Shown here: positions 48,534 through 60,497 of the stretch, piece after piece
Numbering within the stretch: the stretch's first letter is position 1
How the letters are laid out: every line of letters begins with the position of its first letter
DNA from: Plasmopara viticola
Lineage: Eukaryota > Oomycota > Peronosporomycetes > Peronosporales > Peronosporaceae
Assembly: GCA_001695595.3 (NCBI GenBank)
Contig: MBPM02000106.1
Coordinates: 1 to 64,000, forward strand
Reading direction: 5' to 3'
Length of the DNA stretch: 64,000 nucleotides
Position numbers and translations under genes: made by a program
The notes under the pieces: model-generated
Databases searched by the model: none
What the model was told of the DNA's origin: nothing
The model's input: the letters and a program-made list of their open reading frames with translations, nothing else

Positions 48534-48761
48534 TTGCACCAATTTGATGCTTCGGTGTCGTGTGCATTTAAACCGGACGCTTTTAACATCTTGTTGAATA
48601 GGCACGAATTAAGCACGAGTTTAAGCAGCGTCATCTACGCGTACAGTCGTGATCAAATCATCAGGATACTGTGTCATGATATTAACGATACTGATCGACA
48701 ATTTGGCCGTTGTAAGGTAAGAAGATGTACGTTTGTATACCGTGAGAAACTATACATTTAA
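48534..48761 (+). other. 75-codon ORF, unit 5
   Basis: L variant of the unit 1 ORF. Confidence 0.28.
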
Positions 48762-51700
48762 TTGTGACGTAGCTAAAAGAACTTGTCGATAGAAAATCGA
48801 CCCAAACACAGCACTTTCAAGTCTGCTAAACGGTTTGTATATGTTGATCGAAAAGCAATATTTTAGATTGGAACATGCCTCACAAAATATTTTTCTTGGT
48901 ACGTCAAATGTCAGGGATGAATTTCCTTAATAAGCTATCCAGGCTCGAAGTGTCCAAGTCGATCATGATGAAGGCAACACTTGCTCTTTAATCCTCATCC
49001 ATTTGGTTTTTGTAGAACAATGCATCATCCACAGCCATTAAATGCGTGCAGTAGAGACCGCATTTGATGACCATACATTCTTCTTCCTTTGTTTAAAAGG
49101 TAAGTAAAATGATTACACGCATCCCCGTTCGCCTTTATCTCTATGCGAAGGCACAGCCTAATTATGCGAATGTTCGCATAGCTGTTCTACTTTTGTTTCG
49201 TCAGACATCTATCTTGTCGTCCGGTTCCTCGTCGTGCGTGTGATGGTCAAGCTTGCTCCCGTCTGCATCCACCACTCAGTAAAAGGGAGCGACTTCATAC
49301 ATGCACTGATTGCATCAAATCAGTGCAGCTGCGTTTGAGCAATACCATAGTGAAAAAAGTTTTTTTTAGCACGTTTCGGTTCAACTTTGCCGCATAATTG
49401 GTTCTGTTGGAACTAGCAGTCGATCTTTTTGTCGATGAAATTCAAGCACGACAACATTCTCGAGCAGACGAGCTAGTACTTTTGATGGCGATGGCATTGC
49501 TAGACTCTGGAGTTCGCTAAGCTAAAAAAAAATTTCTGCATCAGAATAGCTTGCGTCGTAGCACTGTCGTTGATTGAATATGTCTACTTTTTTGCTCGCA
49601 TTGATGCCAGTAAAGCTTGAAAAACATTGCGGCTTAGTATTGCAGTCATTTAAATAAAATGTCTTGAAGCTAGCCTTTTAGTAAGGACTTGCTTACTCGC
49701 ATCTGGACTTAACATGTTTTCGCTAAGGTGTTAAAGCTTGCAACGAAACGAAGTTGCTCAATAAGCCTCCACTCAATGATCAAGCATAACGCACTCGAAC
49801 CATTTGTCGTTCGAGTCTTGCACCAAACGTAAGAATTATATTTCTGTACAACTTATCATCACGCTGGCGCTTGCCATTCTGTCACTTCTCAAAGTAATGC
49901 TCGCAACGTTTTGTGCTACCATAACTCATTGCTAATATCGGAAATTGTATACTGTAAATGATGGCAGGTGTCGCTCATCATGGTCACATTGGAGTCGCAA
50001 GCTCTGCTTTTTATCGAGTAGCAGCCTAGCCACACGTTTGTCGGACGTGTTGTGTGTTAGATGTCGATAGTGCTTGGTCACAATTCACTATGAAGGATGA
50101 TACAAAAACGATTGTATGATGAATCGCTGACGTGGTAGAAAGCTAAGCTGTGATTTTTGTCCTACGCCTCCTGTCCAAACATACATTGGCCGGTCGGTAT
50201 AGACCATACACCTTACGGTACGATAAGCCGTGTTGTTTGTGTTACGGCAAATATAGCTTTACGACTTCATATTAATCCCCAGGAAGAATGTTGTTCCAGC
50301 CAGCTTATTTGACAAAGAAATCGATTCTTTCAAAGCTGCACTCAACCCATATTTTACGGAAGCAGTATAAAGACTACGAGGTGTCGCTTAATTTGCTGTA
50401 AGTAGCTTGAGAACCGGGCACGATAATCACCCTCAGCGAATTACTACAGGCATCGAGAGGTTTGAGATACGCGCATCTTGGGGTACTGTCGATACCGCTT
50501 TTTCATATTGGCTGTCTAACAGTGATATCATTACTGACATTCTGTAAATAGTTTGCTACGCGCAAGGTATCTTCTGTGGTTCCTTTGCACCACTGTTATG
50601 GCCAGCGAACAATGCATTTGTGTCTAGAGTAGCGGCGTATTTGGAAGCGGCAGACCTTTTAAGTCGGTATTGGACAATGTAAAGCATGGATTTCTCTCTT
50701 GCTGGAGTTGGAGCAAGGAGAAGCTAGTGGCGGAACCATTTGTGATACATATAGCAAATACTTTCTAAATTGTATACCATACGTTTCAATGCTCTCCTTT
50801 TTGGTAAAAGGTCGAAGGTGTCCTTTCTGAGGAGCTCAAGTACGTTCAGATGCTCAAATTGATGAGCGCTTAGAACGGCATCGTCAACAATCCTTCTTTG
50901 ATGCCTTGCCCAGACCATCTTTTAACTTGTTCTGCATCTCTCCATTTGTGTGACGCTATTGGTACAGTTCGAGTATTCAGGCCCACACAAAGTAATATCT
51001 AGGCTCTTGTAAACTTTTCGAGGCTGTAATCTCACATTGAACCCCGACAGGAAAGAAGGTCTAAGCTTCGTGAAAGGAATTAAATGAAGTTTTTCTTTAT
51101 GTTCTCGTCGTTAATTCCTTAAGCTTGGTCCGCTGGTTGATCCGACCTGACAGGTCGTAGGATAGGTGGTGTGCGCTGAGACAAAGTCTATTTTAGACTG
51201 CGCGCGGTGTGCGCAATTGACTAATTAGCTACTGTGTCGCTATAAGCCCCTTGCTATATTGGGACTTGACTACTCCCGATAGCAGGTAGAGCGCGGCCAT
51301 GTTTCCCGCCCAAGCTCAACTCTGGGTCGACGTGTAGCTTACGGTGTCTGTGTGGGACAAAACATTTGTTTACCACAAGAACATTGGCCAATCGTGTGGT
51401 TGATAGAACTTTAATGCTTGAGCCTTTATTTTTTAGTTTCCTTACGATCCTTTCAAAATGAACACCCAACCTGAATCTTCTATAGAAGTGGGTGCGAATC
51501 GGGCGCTATACCGGATCGAGTGTAGCACAAAATACTTATATGCTTTGTCTTATAACTATTGTGCTTGTTTGGACGCGTACACCTTGCTGACTTTAGTGGT
51601 TGTTGATGGATGATAAAAATTGTGAATAGAACGCGGCTGACCTACTACGCAAGTAGATCATACTCCAACTAATACGTGAGCCATAGTTGCGCAATTAATA

Positions 51701-52080
51701 AGAACCATCAAGCCGATTACATTGTGCTTCATACGATCGTATGTTGCTAAAAGTTGGAATGGATCGGGCCACCGACCTGGTTATATGTGTTTGGTCTTCC
51801 CATAATCTTGATACGGTCAGATCACACTAATTTTGACCGCGCATCAAATTGAGTGTGTCAAATGACGCTAAGTATCTGATCGATCGATCGTTTGTGACCC
51901 AGTTTTCCTTCTAGCCAATAGACTACCAGTATCATCAGCGATTGACTATTGGTATCGCATCGGCTCTTTGAACTCAACAATCGATGCCTTCGAGTGCTGA
52001 ATACAGTGGTCGTAGGCTACAAGCGTCTTCTATATGAAGGCAAGAGAATGCATAATGACGACATGGACGACTTTTGGGCG

Positions 52081-52596
52081 TCAAGAATCAGCGCACCATT
52101 TCGACTTTAATGGAAAGTTGACCATGACACCATGGATAACATAACAAAAAAATCGCTTTATTATATTGCATTGAACATAGCAAGGAGGGCTAATTGGAGT
52201 ACAGGGCGAGCTATTTTCCAAAACATCTTCATTGGATTTTTTGTTACAGTCAAGAAAAATGTTTCTTCCATGTGAGAACAGCACACGATCAAGGCTACGA
52301 TCGTGCCCTGAGAGGCTGGAAATGAACTCAAGCGCTGAGTCGCCCTTGGCTGCGATGTCCTCCATCTCACCCGCGCACCACAAGTTGATCTCCTTGTCGA
52401 CACTTCCCGTTGTCAGAAGTGGCTTGTCAGATGTCGTTGCGGTTTCATTGTTTGATCGTAGAAAGTTTAATGACAAAATAGCCTCATTGAGCCCCGTAGG
52501 GCCACAGTGTAGCCGGGTTCTTGGAGTCGCCATGCGCACCGGCGGGACTTTGAGCTTCGACATGACTAATGACGATTCAAGCTTTTCTAAAATCAC
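52081..52596 (-). pseudogene. WD40 (CAF-1 p60-like) fragment, unit 6
   Basis: Open over 171 codons. It has the R variant and one private change (INLWCAGE instead of INLWCVGE). Confidence 0.58.
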
Positions 52597-53630
52597 TCAA
52601 AGTCATAATCCCATGACTAGTACCGATCCTAAGTATCCCAAAGCAAATTAGCCCCTAGAGTGAGTACTATCAAACTATTTGATATGTTCGTGCGAAATAC
52701 GCAAACAGCATATATTTGACGCTGACTTGCTGACTGTAGTTTCGACACAATAAAAGCTGATAACGCCGATCAAAACTTGAGCAGTTCGATGATGGTAGTT
52801 AGTCAAAAAATTTAAGGTTTGCAGTACAACAAATTCCGTGTCTGTTCGCACTGAGAAGGAATTGCATAGCAGCAGATAAAGTCTAATTCTCAATTGTTGT
52901 CAAGATTACTGTGACGTATAGTATTCATTGAAATTAGCGACTGTAAACAGCATGGCCATAGATGACTGTATAATACGGTCAACCGAGACCATATAGTCGA
53001 GTGAAGTCGTCTAGCCGTATGCTGTATGATCAAATTACAAAACACCATTCAAATGTTAAATTTGTTGCTGTTAAGACCATCTTTGGATTCAACAGTTGTG
53101 TAGCCTACAATAGAAGCGGTTGTGGCGTCGTCCTCAAGTAAATTTACCGTGTTGGAAGCAGTCTTTTGCATTTAAGATCGTGAGCTGAATTTTGAACGTC
53201 TTCTGAAGACGAGTCCAATGCACGATGAAAGTATATGATGATAAAGCGACATGTGCACTATAACTTATTTAGCTCTTTTTACACACTCCTTGACCCCCAT
53301 CCCTACACTATTAGAAACAGAAAAAATAAAAAATCAATTTTGACAAGCCCCATCCTAGGGCATCAATGGGTAGAAAACACTAAAGCACAAAACCATACCA
53401 ATTTGAATCATCAACATAATTACGGACGCAGAAAATCAACACAACATTTGTTAAGTCAGGTGGTTGGTCTTTTCTTATCTGGATGTAACATAAATGTCAG
53501 CAAATAGCTACCACTACGCGATGAAATAATTACAGTATCTTTTCGTAACAGAATTACAAATATGAATCAGTCGTGAGTTAATTTAATTGTGATCCTAAAT
53601 TATCTTCTATAACATATACTACAAAAAATG

Positions 53631-53952
53631 CTTCGGAAAAGGTTGGGGTGACGCCCTCCTTCCAAGCGCGGGGGCTAAGTGCTCGCGCGCTTCGGGTAGG
53701 TGCTCTCGGGCATCTGCAGGTCTCTAACGAGTCTCACCCTCGACGCGACGGTCTCCAGCACCAGGGCGCCACCTGGGCTCTTACCAAGTCAGAGTTAAAC
53801 AAAATAATGGAAGACCCTCACGACCTCGGTGCTGGCTACACTGCCCGCCGAACGAGATCCGACGTATGCGGACACCACTCCATGCCGTGGACTAGCCAGA
53901 CTGAGCCTAGCACGTGCATAACTTGTCAACGCGATAACGTAATACAATACAA
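53631..53952 (+). mobile_element. SINE-like element, unit 6, with old-type alleles
   Basis: 322 bp. Unlike the other young copies it carries CTGCAGGTCTC, GACGCGACGG and GGGCGCCACC, the variants of the diverged copy at 29.1-29.4 kb. This suggests conversion from an older copy or retained ancestral variation. Confidence 0.52.
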
Positions 53953-53963
53953 TACTATAAAAA

Positions 53964-54260
53964 ATGTCTGAATTTGGAAAATATTAAAGGAAATCTCCTG
54001 AGGAAGTCTATAAGGAAAATGCCTCGTACTGTCGATGGTTATACAACGAACAATTGGAAGACTCGAATATCCGGCGCTTTTTAGACAGCAAGTTCCAAGC
54101 TGGAGACGATAGCTATATCGTGCGTCGGGTCAAACATGAAAACAAGTCCGTTAAGTGGATTGTTGAAAACGATAAGCAATACTTCAATTGGAGGTTTAAA
54201 TATGTACCTTACAAGAATAAATATCCATCATTCAACGATAAGTCACGGCATAAGAATTAA
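53964..54260 (+). pseudogene. ExoX-like pseudogene, unit 6
   Basis: Codon-8 TAA, then an open frame to 54260. Although the adjacent SINE-like element has old-type alleles, this gene has the young-type stop. Any conversion tract therefore ended between them. Confidence 0.58.
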
Positions 54261-54443
54261 CTACTGTTTTTTTTGTCTTCTCTTTAGCTGAAACCTGTTA
54301 GCTGCTTGTCGAGATTCTGTTATTATCGAGGCTCTTCTTCTCTAACAGGATATCAGATCATACAGGTGATTAGAACGAACGAGCGTCACAGGCTTCCATT
54401 CAACCACACGTGTTCCAATGAGATCGACCCCGCAAACGAACAG

Positions 54444-55375
54444 TTATATCACCCACCGTCCACGATAATGTGATTGAAGTCGCTGTGGCAAACTTCTGGA
54501 GATGTTCGTATAGCCAAGAAATAGCAATTTCATCTTTTCTTCCAGTGTGAAACCTTTTGACGAGAAGTCATCGAAGCAAAAAACTTTCGACACCCATCCT
54601 TCGCGCAATCGCCTTTGTTCTGGCCAACAGAGCTTGATGGTACAAACAGCGCCTTAAAGGTTGCAGTATTGACCTGCTTGGAAAACGAAGTGCCTTACCA
54701 TCCAGCTCGCCAAGTGTTGTGAGCGCATTAAACCGCGGCGCATTTGGAGCGTAGATTGGACTTGTGCTTGCCCCCCAATCTGCTGATACAAATCCGCCTC
54801 CAAGTACATCCCATTGCTCTTGGGTCAAGCTGTCCACGAGTAGCTGTGCGTCTAGATCGTTGGATTGAAATTGTCTAATGTGAACAGATCGTGCTTGTCG
54901 ACAAGGAACGTAATGTCGAGATCATCGAAGGCGCTTGCGATCGGCCCGAACAACAGCAATCCGTTATTCACAACGTCAATATTCTCGATTTGCACAAAAT
55001 TACCTTTGAAGCGATCGTGTTTTCGTCGGAAAAGATGGGATGCAATCACAACAGGACTCGCTAGATCAACATTCATCACCATGCAAAGAGCATCGAGTCG
55101 CCGTTCTAATTTTTCCCACAATCACATTTAAAGTCCTTCACCAATTGCTGCTTCAGCTTCTGAGTTCTCGAATCCGTGGTACTGGGAACGTTCAAGAAAG
55201 TGCGTTAAAACAACGTGGCAGCAATTGCTGTGTATAGAGAGGAAGTGTGGTCTTTGGCCGAAATCACCACCAGCACGTGAATTTCCCTTTCATTTGGCTC
55301 AATTCTCTTTCCAAAATTCGTAGGGTTTTTGATCCACAACGAACGCATCCTTGTGCGTAATGAAATTGTCGTATG
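54444..55375 (-). pseudogene. CRN/HNH-like remnant, left arm (unit 6)
   Basis: Left-arm type with private changes: VSADWGAST in the distal block, and header IEPNEREIHVLVVI. Confidence 0.53.
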
Positions 55376-55431
55376 ACGAATAGTAGTCCGGGTAATAGCC
55401 AAAGGCTTTGCCACCGTATCCTTTGCCGTAA

Positions 55432-55904
55432 TTAGTAGTCATTGCCGTTGCCGTGGTTGTCATTGTCGTGGCCGTAGTGGTCGTTGCCGTGGCCGTAGAA
55501 GTCGTTGCCGTGGCCGTGGTACTCATGGCTGTAGTCGTCGTAGTCCTTGCCGTATTTGCTGTAGCCGCTGTGTTCCTTGTGCACGAAGCTCTCGTGGCTG
55601 TGGTCGTCGTCCTTGCAGGCGTAAGCATCGTGACCGTGGTCCTTGTGATCATAGTCGTCTTTGCCGTAGCTGTAGTCTGTTGACTCGGTGGCCTGGGATT
55701 TATCGTCTTTCAGGCGCCGACGATAGTGCAATGCCCATGTCGTGGTGTCTTTTGCGGTGGTCACAATCGCGCTTAAGCGGATGGTGACTGTAGTCCCCGT
55801 AGGAGCCAAGGAGCGATTCCCGCTGGAGCACCTCGGGCATCAATCGATTGCAGGATGGAGGCACTGACGTATAGGCTTAGCACTGCAAGCAAATTAAACT
55901 GCAT
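55432..55904 (-). pseudogene. YG-rich gene, unit 6 left
   Basis: ATG at 55904 on the minus strand; CCCGAGGTGCTCC shift; tract frame 55432-55809 ends GNGNDY. It is the last gene before the array edge. Confidence 0.57.
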
Positions 55905-56138
55905 CTTGGCCGCGCAGTTGCTTGACTTGAATGGATGTATTTGCTAGTCGTCGATTGCTGAGAAGAAGGCGAAATGAAAAGTGAGAGAGCGAGAAATGAT
56001 CAAATGCTGATTATTGATGTGTTCTCAGACGCTTTTATAATTAGTCTCTTTCAGTATTTTAAGAAAGCGTTGTATATGAAGTGGCACGGCAAGAGAATTT
56101 GCTAGATAATAAGTTTTCCGAGGTGTCAAGAATTGGGA
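55905..56138. promoter_or_regulatory. Promoter half, orientation B, cut at array edge (unit 6)
   Basis: Only the side facing the minus-strand YG gene remains; the homology ends at GAATTGGGA. Confidence 0.6.
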
Positions 56139-58784
56139 GCTAAATTGTCCACTTTCAAATTCGATCAAAATGATGCTTGAAAAACATGTGACGATCTGTA
56201 TAAGGCATCTTCGCCGTGAAAGTAACCGCGATCTACTCCTGTTCAATCAATAGCCTTATTTTCTATTGGCATGAGCTTCTGTGCGTTGTGGTCGGAAGTT
56301 ACGTGATTGATGACAATTACATTAGATGCAGATGATGACAAGATTGTGGTACACTGATATGCATAATGAGAAAATATCTGAAGAAGAGGTGAAGTTGCTC
56401 ACCAAAAACAAAGATACTAACAATTGTTATAATAAATCAGTCTTTAAAGAAAAGTTCATTACAGACATCAAGACTAGGAATAGTGCGTGGTCGTTCACCG
56501 GAAGATTGCATAATATTCCACACGCCTTTTCTGTGGAAGGTGGTGTGTAGCCTCTAGCACTGAGTGGTCGCTTTTACGGCTACGCGGGTAAGTTATCTAT
56601 CTGAACAACCTCAAAAACTTCGGGATGTGTCGTGCTATTTTCTCGCGTCTGTTGAACGCGCATAATTATTCTACTTTGCTCAATAGACTTGCTGCCTTTA
56701 GGGCTTAAGGTGGGGGCTGCACTTGCAACCTTCCTTCTCCTAAGCAGATGGAATGCGTCTCGCGTTTGAACGCCACAAGCAACCTTTGAACTTTGGCGAC
56801 TTATTGGCATATACTCCGTTACAGCTCCTACTGCGAGGCCCAAGCCGATTGAATTTCAGTGTTCAGTTTTTAAATACAACGTTCTTTTTAGAGCAAGAAA
56901 AACGAGATGGACACTAGAGAGGCCATGATCAAAGACAACCAGGCGCGAATTACGTCTGCACTCGTGGTCGGAGTGAAGTCTAGGCACTCATACGTAAGAC
57001 TACATCACCTGAGCCTTCGTTTTTTCACTATGCTTAAAGAAAGTTTTAAGAGCATTTCTACACGGGCGAACTTTGAGTTTCGCCAGATATCACACCCACT
57101 TGCTTGCAAGCAAAGAAAGCGTGATCTTTAAAAACATACCTAAAATTTCAGAATGTTGACGACAAGGCGTCACATCCCGAGCAAGTCGAGATGGCTGTGT
57201 TCTTAAATGTCGAAGCGTAGGCCAATTCTTGCTCAAAGACAGGCAAAGACGATAATAGGGGTAATTTAAATCACTCTTTAACTGAAGTTAATTTTAAACT
57301 TCAGAATGCCGCGGATGGCCATTTTCTAGATCTACAGGATTGGGTTTACTTCCAGCTTAGCTCGACTCAAATACTGCATATCAAAGCAACAACCGCTGCT
57401 TTGGCTGCAGCAAACAAGAGAAGATGATCCGTTCTTGTCATGGAAGCGGTCAACGAAGTGGGTACTAGCCTCACCAAAGGGCACTAAAGGGCTGCTTGGT
57501 AAAAGACGCGTTAACAGAACTAAGGAAACGCGGTCAATACTGAAGATAGCTAAGGCCTCGTGATAAGTGTGTGATTAAATACACAAAATGACCGGGAGTT
57601 TGACAGCTCTGAAGGAATCCAGTACTAGTTGTAACGCTAGTGCACAAGGATATGATAACTCATTTTGAGTGCTGGCAAACGATTGCGGTTTCACAAATTA
57701 ATTCTAAGATAGAGCAACGAAAACAAGTTACTTTTGATTCGACCACGATTTTAAACGCCCATACGGATGAAATAGTCATAATTGTAAATTTGAGTTCTAA
57801 AACAGCACGGAGACATTTTCGTTCGGAAATCGGACAAGTAAACTTAAATCAGGCTTAAAAGCACGACCGCTAGATTTAATTAGCTGTGCATAGCCAGAAG
57901 CGCCAGTCGCACAAGTCCGCGCAACAGAGCTTTTAAGAGTGACGCCTTCATCTTTTGTGCGAACGGCTTCGTTTAAAGCAGCCTATACACTTACTCGCCC
58001 AAAAACAATAGGAGAGGAGTAACAGTACTGATATCTTGCCGAAGTAGACGTGACATGTCTTTGAGAGCTTCCTTAATGGTGATTAAAGTCTACTGGTAGT
58101 GCCAGCGCTTGAAACATACTGAGCTTTCAAATGCGAGAATATAGCTTTAAGGGCGGGTAACGCAGCATCGCCAAAAAACGTGTAAATAATCGCATTAGAG
58201 AAATAGTTGTACAGATCGATATCATAGTAATTGCGGAGACATATCTTCGAAAAGAAAAAAAATGTCCGCAAGACAATATACATAAGGATGCTTCAACCTA
58301 GCGGGTATTAAAGCTTCGCAAAAAGAGGACGGAGATGCAATAATTAATCAATCTCCGGGTGTCGTTAATGACGCCAGGGCTGATGAAAAAGACCATACTG
58401 ATAATTATTTGCTCTACTAATTGTCATGTCACGGCTAATGTGTCATAATCTGAGGCATCTCACCCTGAAGAGCTCGAATTTTGGCTCATTTCAGCCTTAT
58501 GAGGCAGTGTTCTCGAAAAAGAAAATTTTTAAGGAAATAAATCGATGCAAACTCCATCTTGGACGACATTGTCTTGGATCAGCCCTATGGGGAACGTACG
58601 ATGCGTCTGAGCTAGAGGATCGAATACTTTATGTAAATTTTGCCGAAGAATCACTTAACTTTAAACCTCAACCCGAATGTAAGGTTTGGCTTGAAGTAGT
58701 ATATTACTGGACAATAATCTCTGCCATGAAAGCAATGTGAATTAATACAGGTTTTCTTTGCCGGAGAAGACAAAGATTCGCATG
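56139..58784. other. Low-copy flank without recognisable gene
   Basis: Short ORFs on both strands (for example 56326-56550, 56907-57131, 57640-57858 and 58426-58740) lack family signatures. The 104-codon ORF at 58426-58740 is the longest and cannot be excluded as a gene. The composition looks like decayed transposon DNA. Confidence 0.35.
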
Positions 58785-58808
58785 GTGCGGAGGTTGAAGT
58801 CTCCGCAC
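58785..58808. repeat. Short perfect hairpin
   Basis: GTGCGGAG, 8-nt loop, CTCCGCAC: 8 of 8 paired. Confidence 0.6.
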
Positions 58809-58828
58809 TTCGTCGCCGATTTTGTTTT

Positions 58829-58890
58829 GCAAAAATTAGTTGCCGATTCTGTTATTTTTAATACGAACAGAATCGGCGACTAGTTTTTGC
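58829..58890. repeat. 25-bp-arm inverted repeat (possible small MITE)
   Basis: The left arm 58829-58853 (from GCAAAAATTAGT to CGATTCTGTT) pairs with 58866-58890 at 23 of 25 positions; both mismatches are G-U pairable. The loop is 12 nt. It lies 20 bp after the shorter hairpin. Confidence 0.6.
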
Positions 58891-59194
58891 TTTGAATACA
58901 ATGTACCGGTTTCTACACAAGAAGTTTTATTTAAGAAGGACATATTGCTTAGCAAAATGTTTGGGTGCACTTTGTATAGTGCACAAAGTTTGGTACGGAT
59001 CCCTAATGAGATAGTAATAAAAACTCCTCATATCGGTCAGTACGCCTATGAGAGTGGCTAGCAATACCACGGGTAATGCTAATAAACGCTTATTGCACAA
59101 CTGGTAAGGCCATTAAGGGCTTTCGTTTATACAACATTTGACAATACAATATTCCGTAGCCGTAAGAAGATTAGCCGGGACATTAGCCAAACTT

Positions 59195-59640
59195 TTAAAG
59201 GCAACAAGGATTCAAAAAGGCATTTTTGCGGCAAGAAGACTTCGAATATTCAACTGCTTTGTAAGCAGGGTCATAGAGTCCGCGTAGACCCAGGGAAAGT
59301 AAAAGCTGTTGCGGTATAGCTCACCTCGATATGAAGAAGGGGTCCAGCGTAGCCAACGTTTTGCACACGTACGGTGAGGACTATGCGGTTCTTGTAAGTC
59401 TCTGTTCGACTTTAAGAACGGACAGTGAGTATTGCTGAAAGGTTAGCACCAATATGGATTTTAGATTCAAGGAAAGGTTTCAGCGAGCTACCATTCTGGC
59501 TTTTCCGGGTGGGATAGAGCCGTCTAGCGTCGTTTTTTCAGCGCTTCTGACTACATTATCGAAGTGCGTTACAGCAACTCGATCAGAACGGTATATTACA
59601 TCACAGTCCGAGCAGCTTTTGAAAGTCCCCCAGTCATAAC
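59195..59640 (+). pseudogene. Ty3/gypsy retrotransposon pol remnant (RT end to RNase H start)
   Basis: RVRVDPGKVKAVA at about 59276-59316 is the conserved sequence at the C-terminal end of Ty3/gypsy reverse transcriptase (usually 'G-x-x-VDPxKV-x-A'). KAFLRQEDFEY just before it, in another frame, matches the preceding 'K-C-x-F-x-x-x-x-x-E-Y/F' motif. About 150 bp later FKERFQRATILAFPGG matches the start of the RNase H region ('...L..AP.LAFPD'). Several frame breaks and stops show a long-dead element. Confidence 0.5.
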
Positions 59641-60476
59641 AAAAAATTACTTGCCATTTGGCACGTAGTGGCAAAATTGTAAGTCAACATTCTGGGCTCT
59701 TATCTCTTGAATTATCCAGACCATGCGTTCTTTCGAACGTCGAAACATACGCTTTGATAGTTCCAAAAAACAGCACGATAAAAGTTAGTTCCGTGAAAAT
59801 TTTTTTGCTTTGATAACAAACCTGGCAACATGAATGGACTTGGAACATAACCTTTGCATAGGCCAGACTATAAGAGGACCCTTATTTGCTGGGCGAAAGT
59901 CTTCACTGGTGAGCAAATTCGTCAGGCATACATACCAGATGACAATCTTGGGTTCGTTATGCGATTCCACATCGATGCTCAGGTCTATCATTTAAATCCT
60001 CAACAGCAATCGCGGTTTCATCACTTTTGTGGGCAGATTGTCTACCTCACTGTAGGGTTGATTTGACAGATTCAGCCCAAGTTGCTACCTCGAACGACGA
60101 AGGCTGAAGATATGACACACTTTGTGGAGGCAAATGATACTCTTAGAAGCATTCCATTAGGCCGAAAAAATTTAGTTTTCCCGAATTTTCCCACATACTA
60201 GTCGCCCATATGTGGCCAGGTTTTCGAGGACCTTAGAGACTTACATAAACCACAATTGCAGCTCACACTTCGGCTTCTTAAAAGAGCCTGACGGAACATG
60301 CAGTTTGCTGAATGTCCATAATTCTAGGCTATTTAGTTGCCTTACTTAAAGCTGGTAGAAACATCGTATTTTTCTGTATTTGTAAGTAAACAATAGAAAC
60401 AACGATTACGTTTTACCAAAAGCTAGTAGAAACACGAGTATAGTGATATTTGTGTGCCACCTGAGTAAGGTGTGCA

Positions 60477-60497
60477 TTTGGCGCCGATCACTATGGG
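60477..60497 (+). other. Possible LTR end and primer-binding site
   Basis: GTGTGCA ends at 60476, followed by TTTGGCGCCGATCACTATGGG. 'TTTGGCGCCG...GGGG' is a common gypsy primer-binding-site layout just after a CA-ending LTR. Two related stretches upstream (AGCTGGTAGAAACAT and AGCTAGTAGAAACAC) could belong to the LTR. No second LTR was found in the window. Confidence 0.3.

Larger units (their letters stand above)
39962..49137 (+). repeat. Array unit 5 (complete, short form)
   Basis: This 9176-bp unit lacks the 892-bp segment with the same junction as unit 2 (near 40695). Its promoter lies in the opposite orientation to units 1 and 2. Relative to the right half at 37202-39961 it lacks 'gtcgaggggctggctaaa' near 48300. 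Confidence 0.9.
49138..56138 (+). repeat. Array unit 6 (right-truncated, long form)
   Basis: The left half is very close to that of unit 1 and shares several unit-1-only variants (GGTTCCTCG near the start, AAGAACCATC, AAGCCCCTTGC). It ends within the promoter at about 56138 (GAATTGGGA|GCTAAATTG), where single-copy DNA begins. This is the right edge of the array. Confidence 0.88.
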
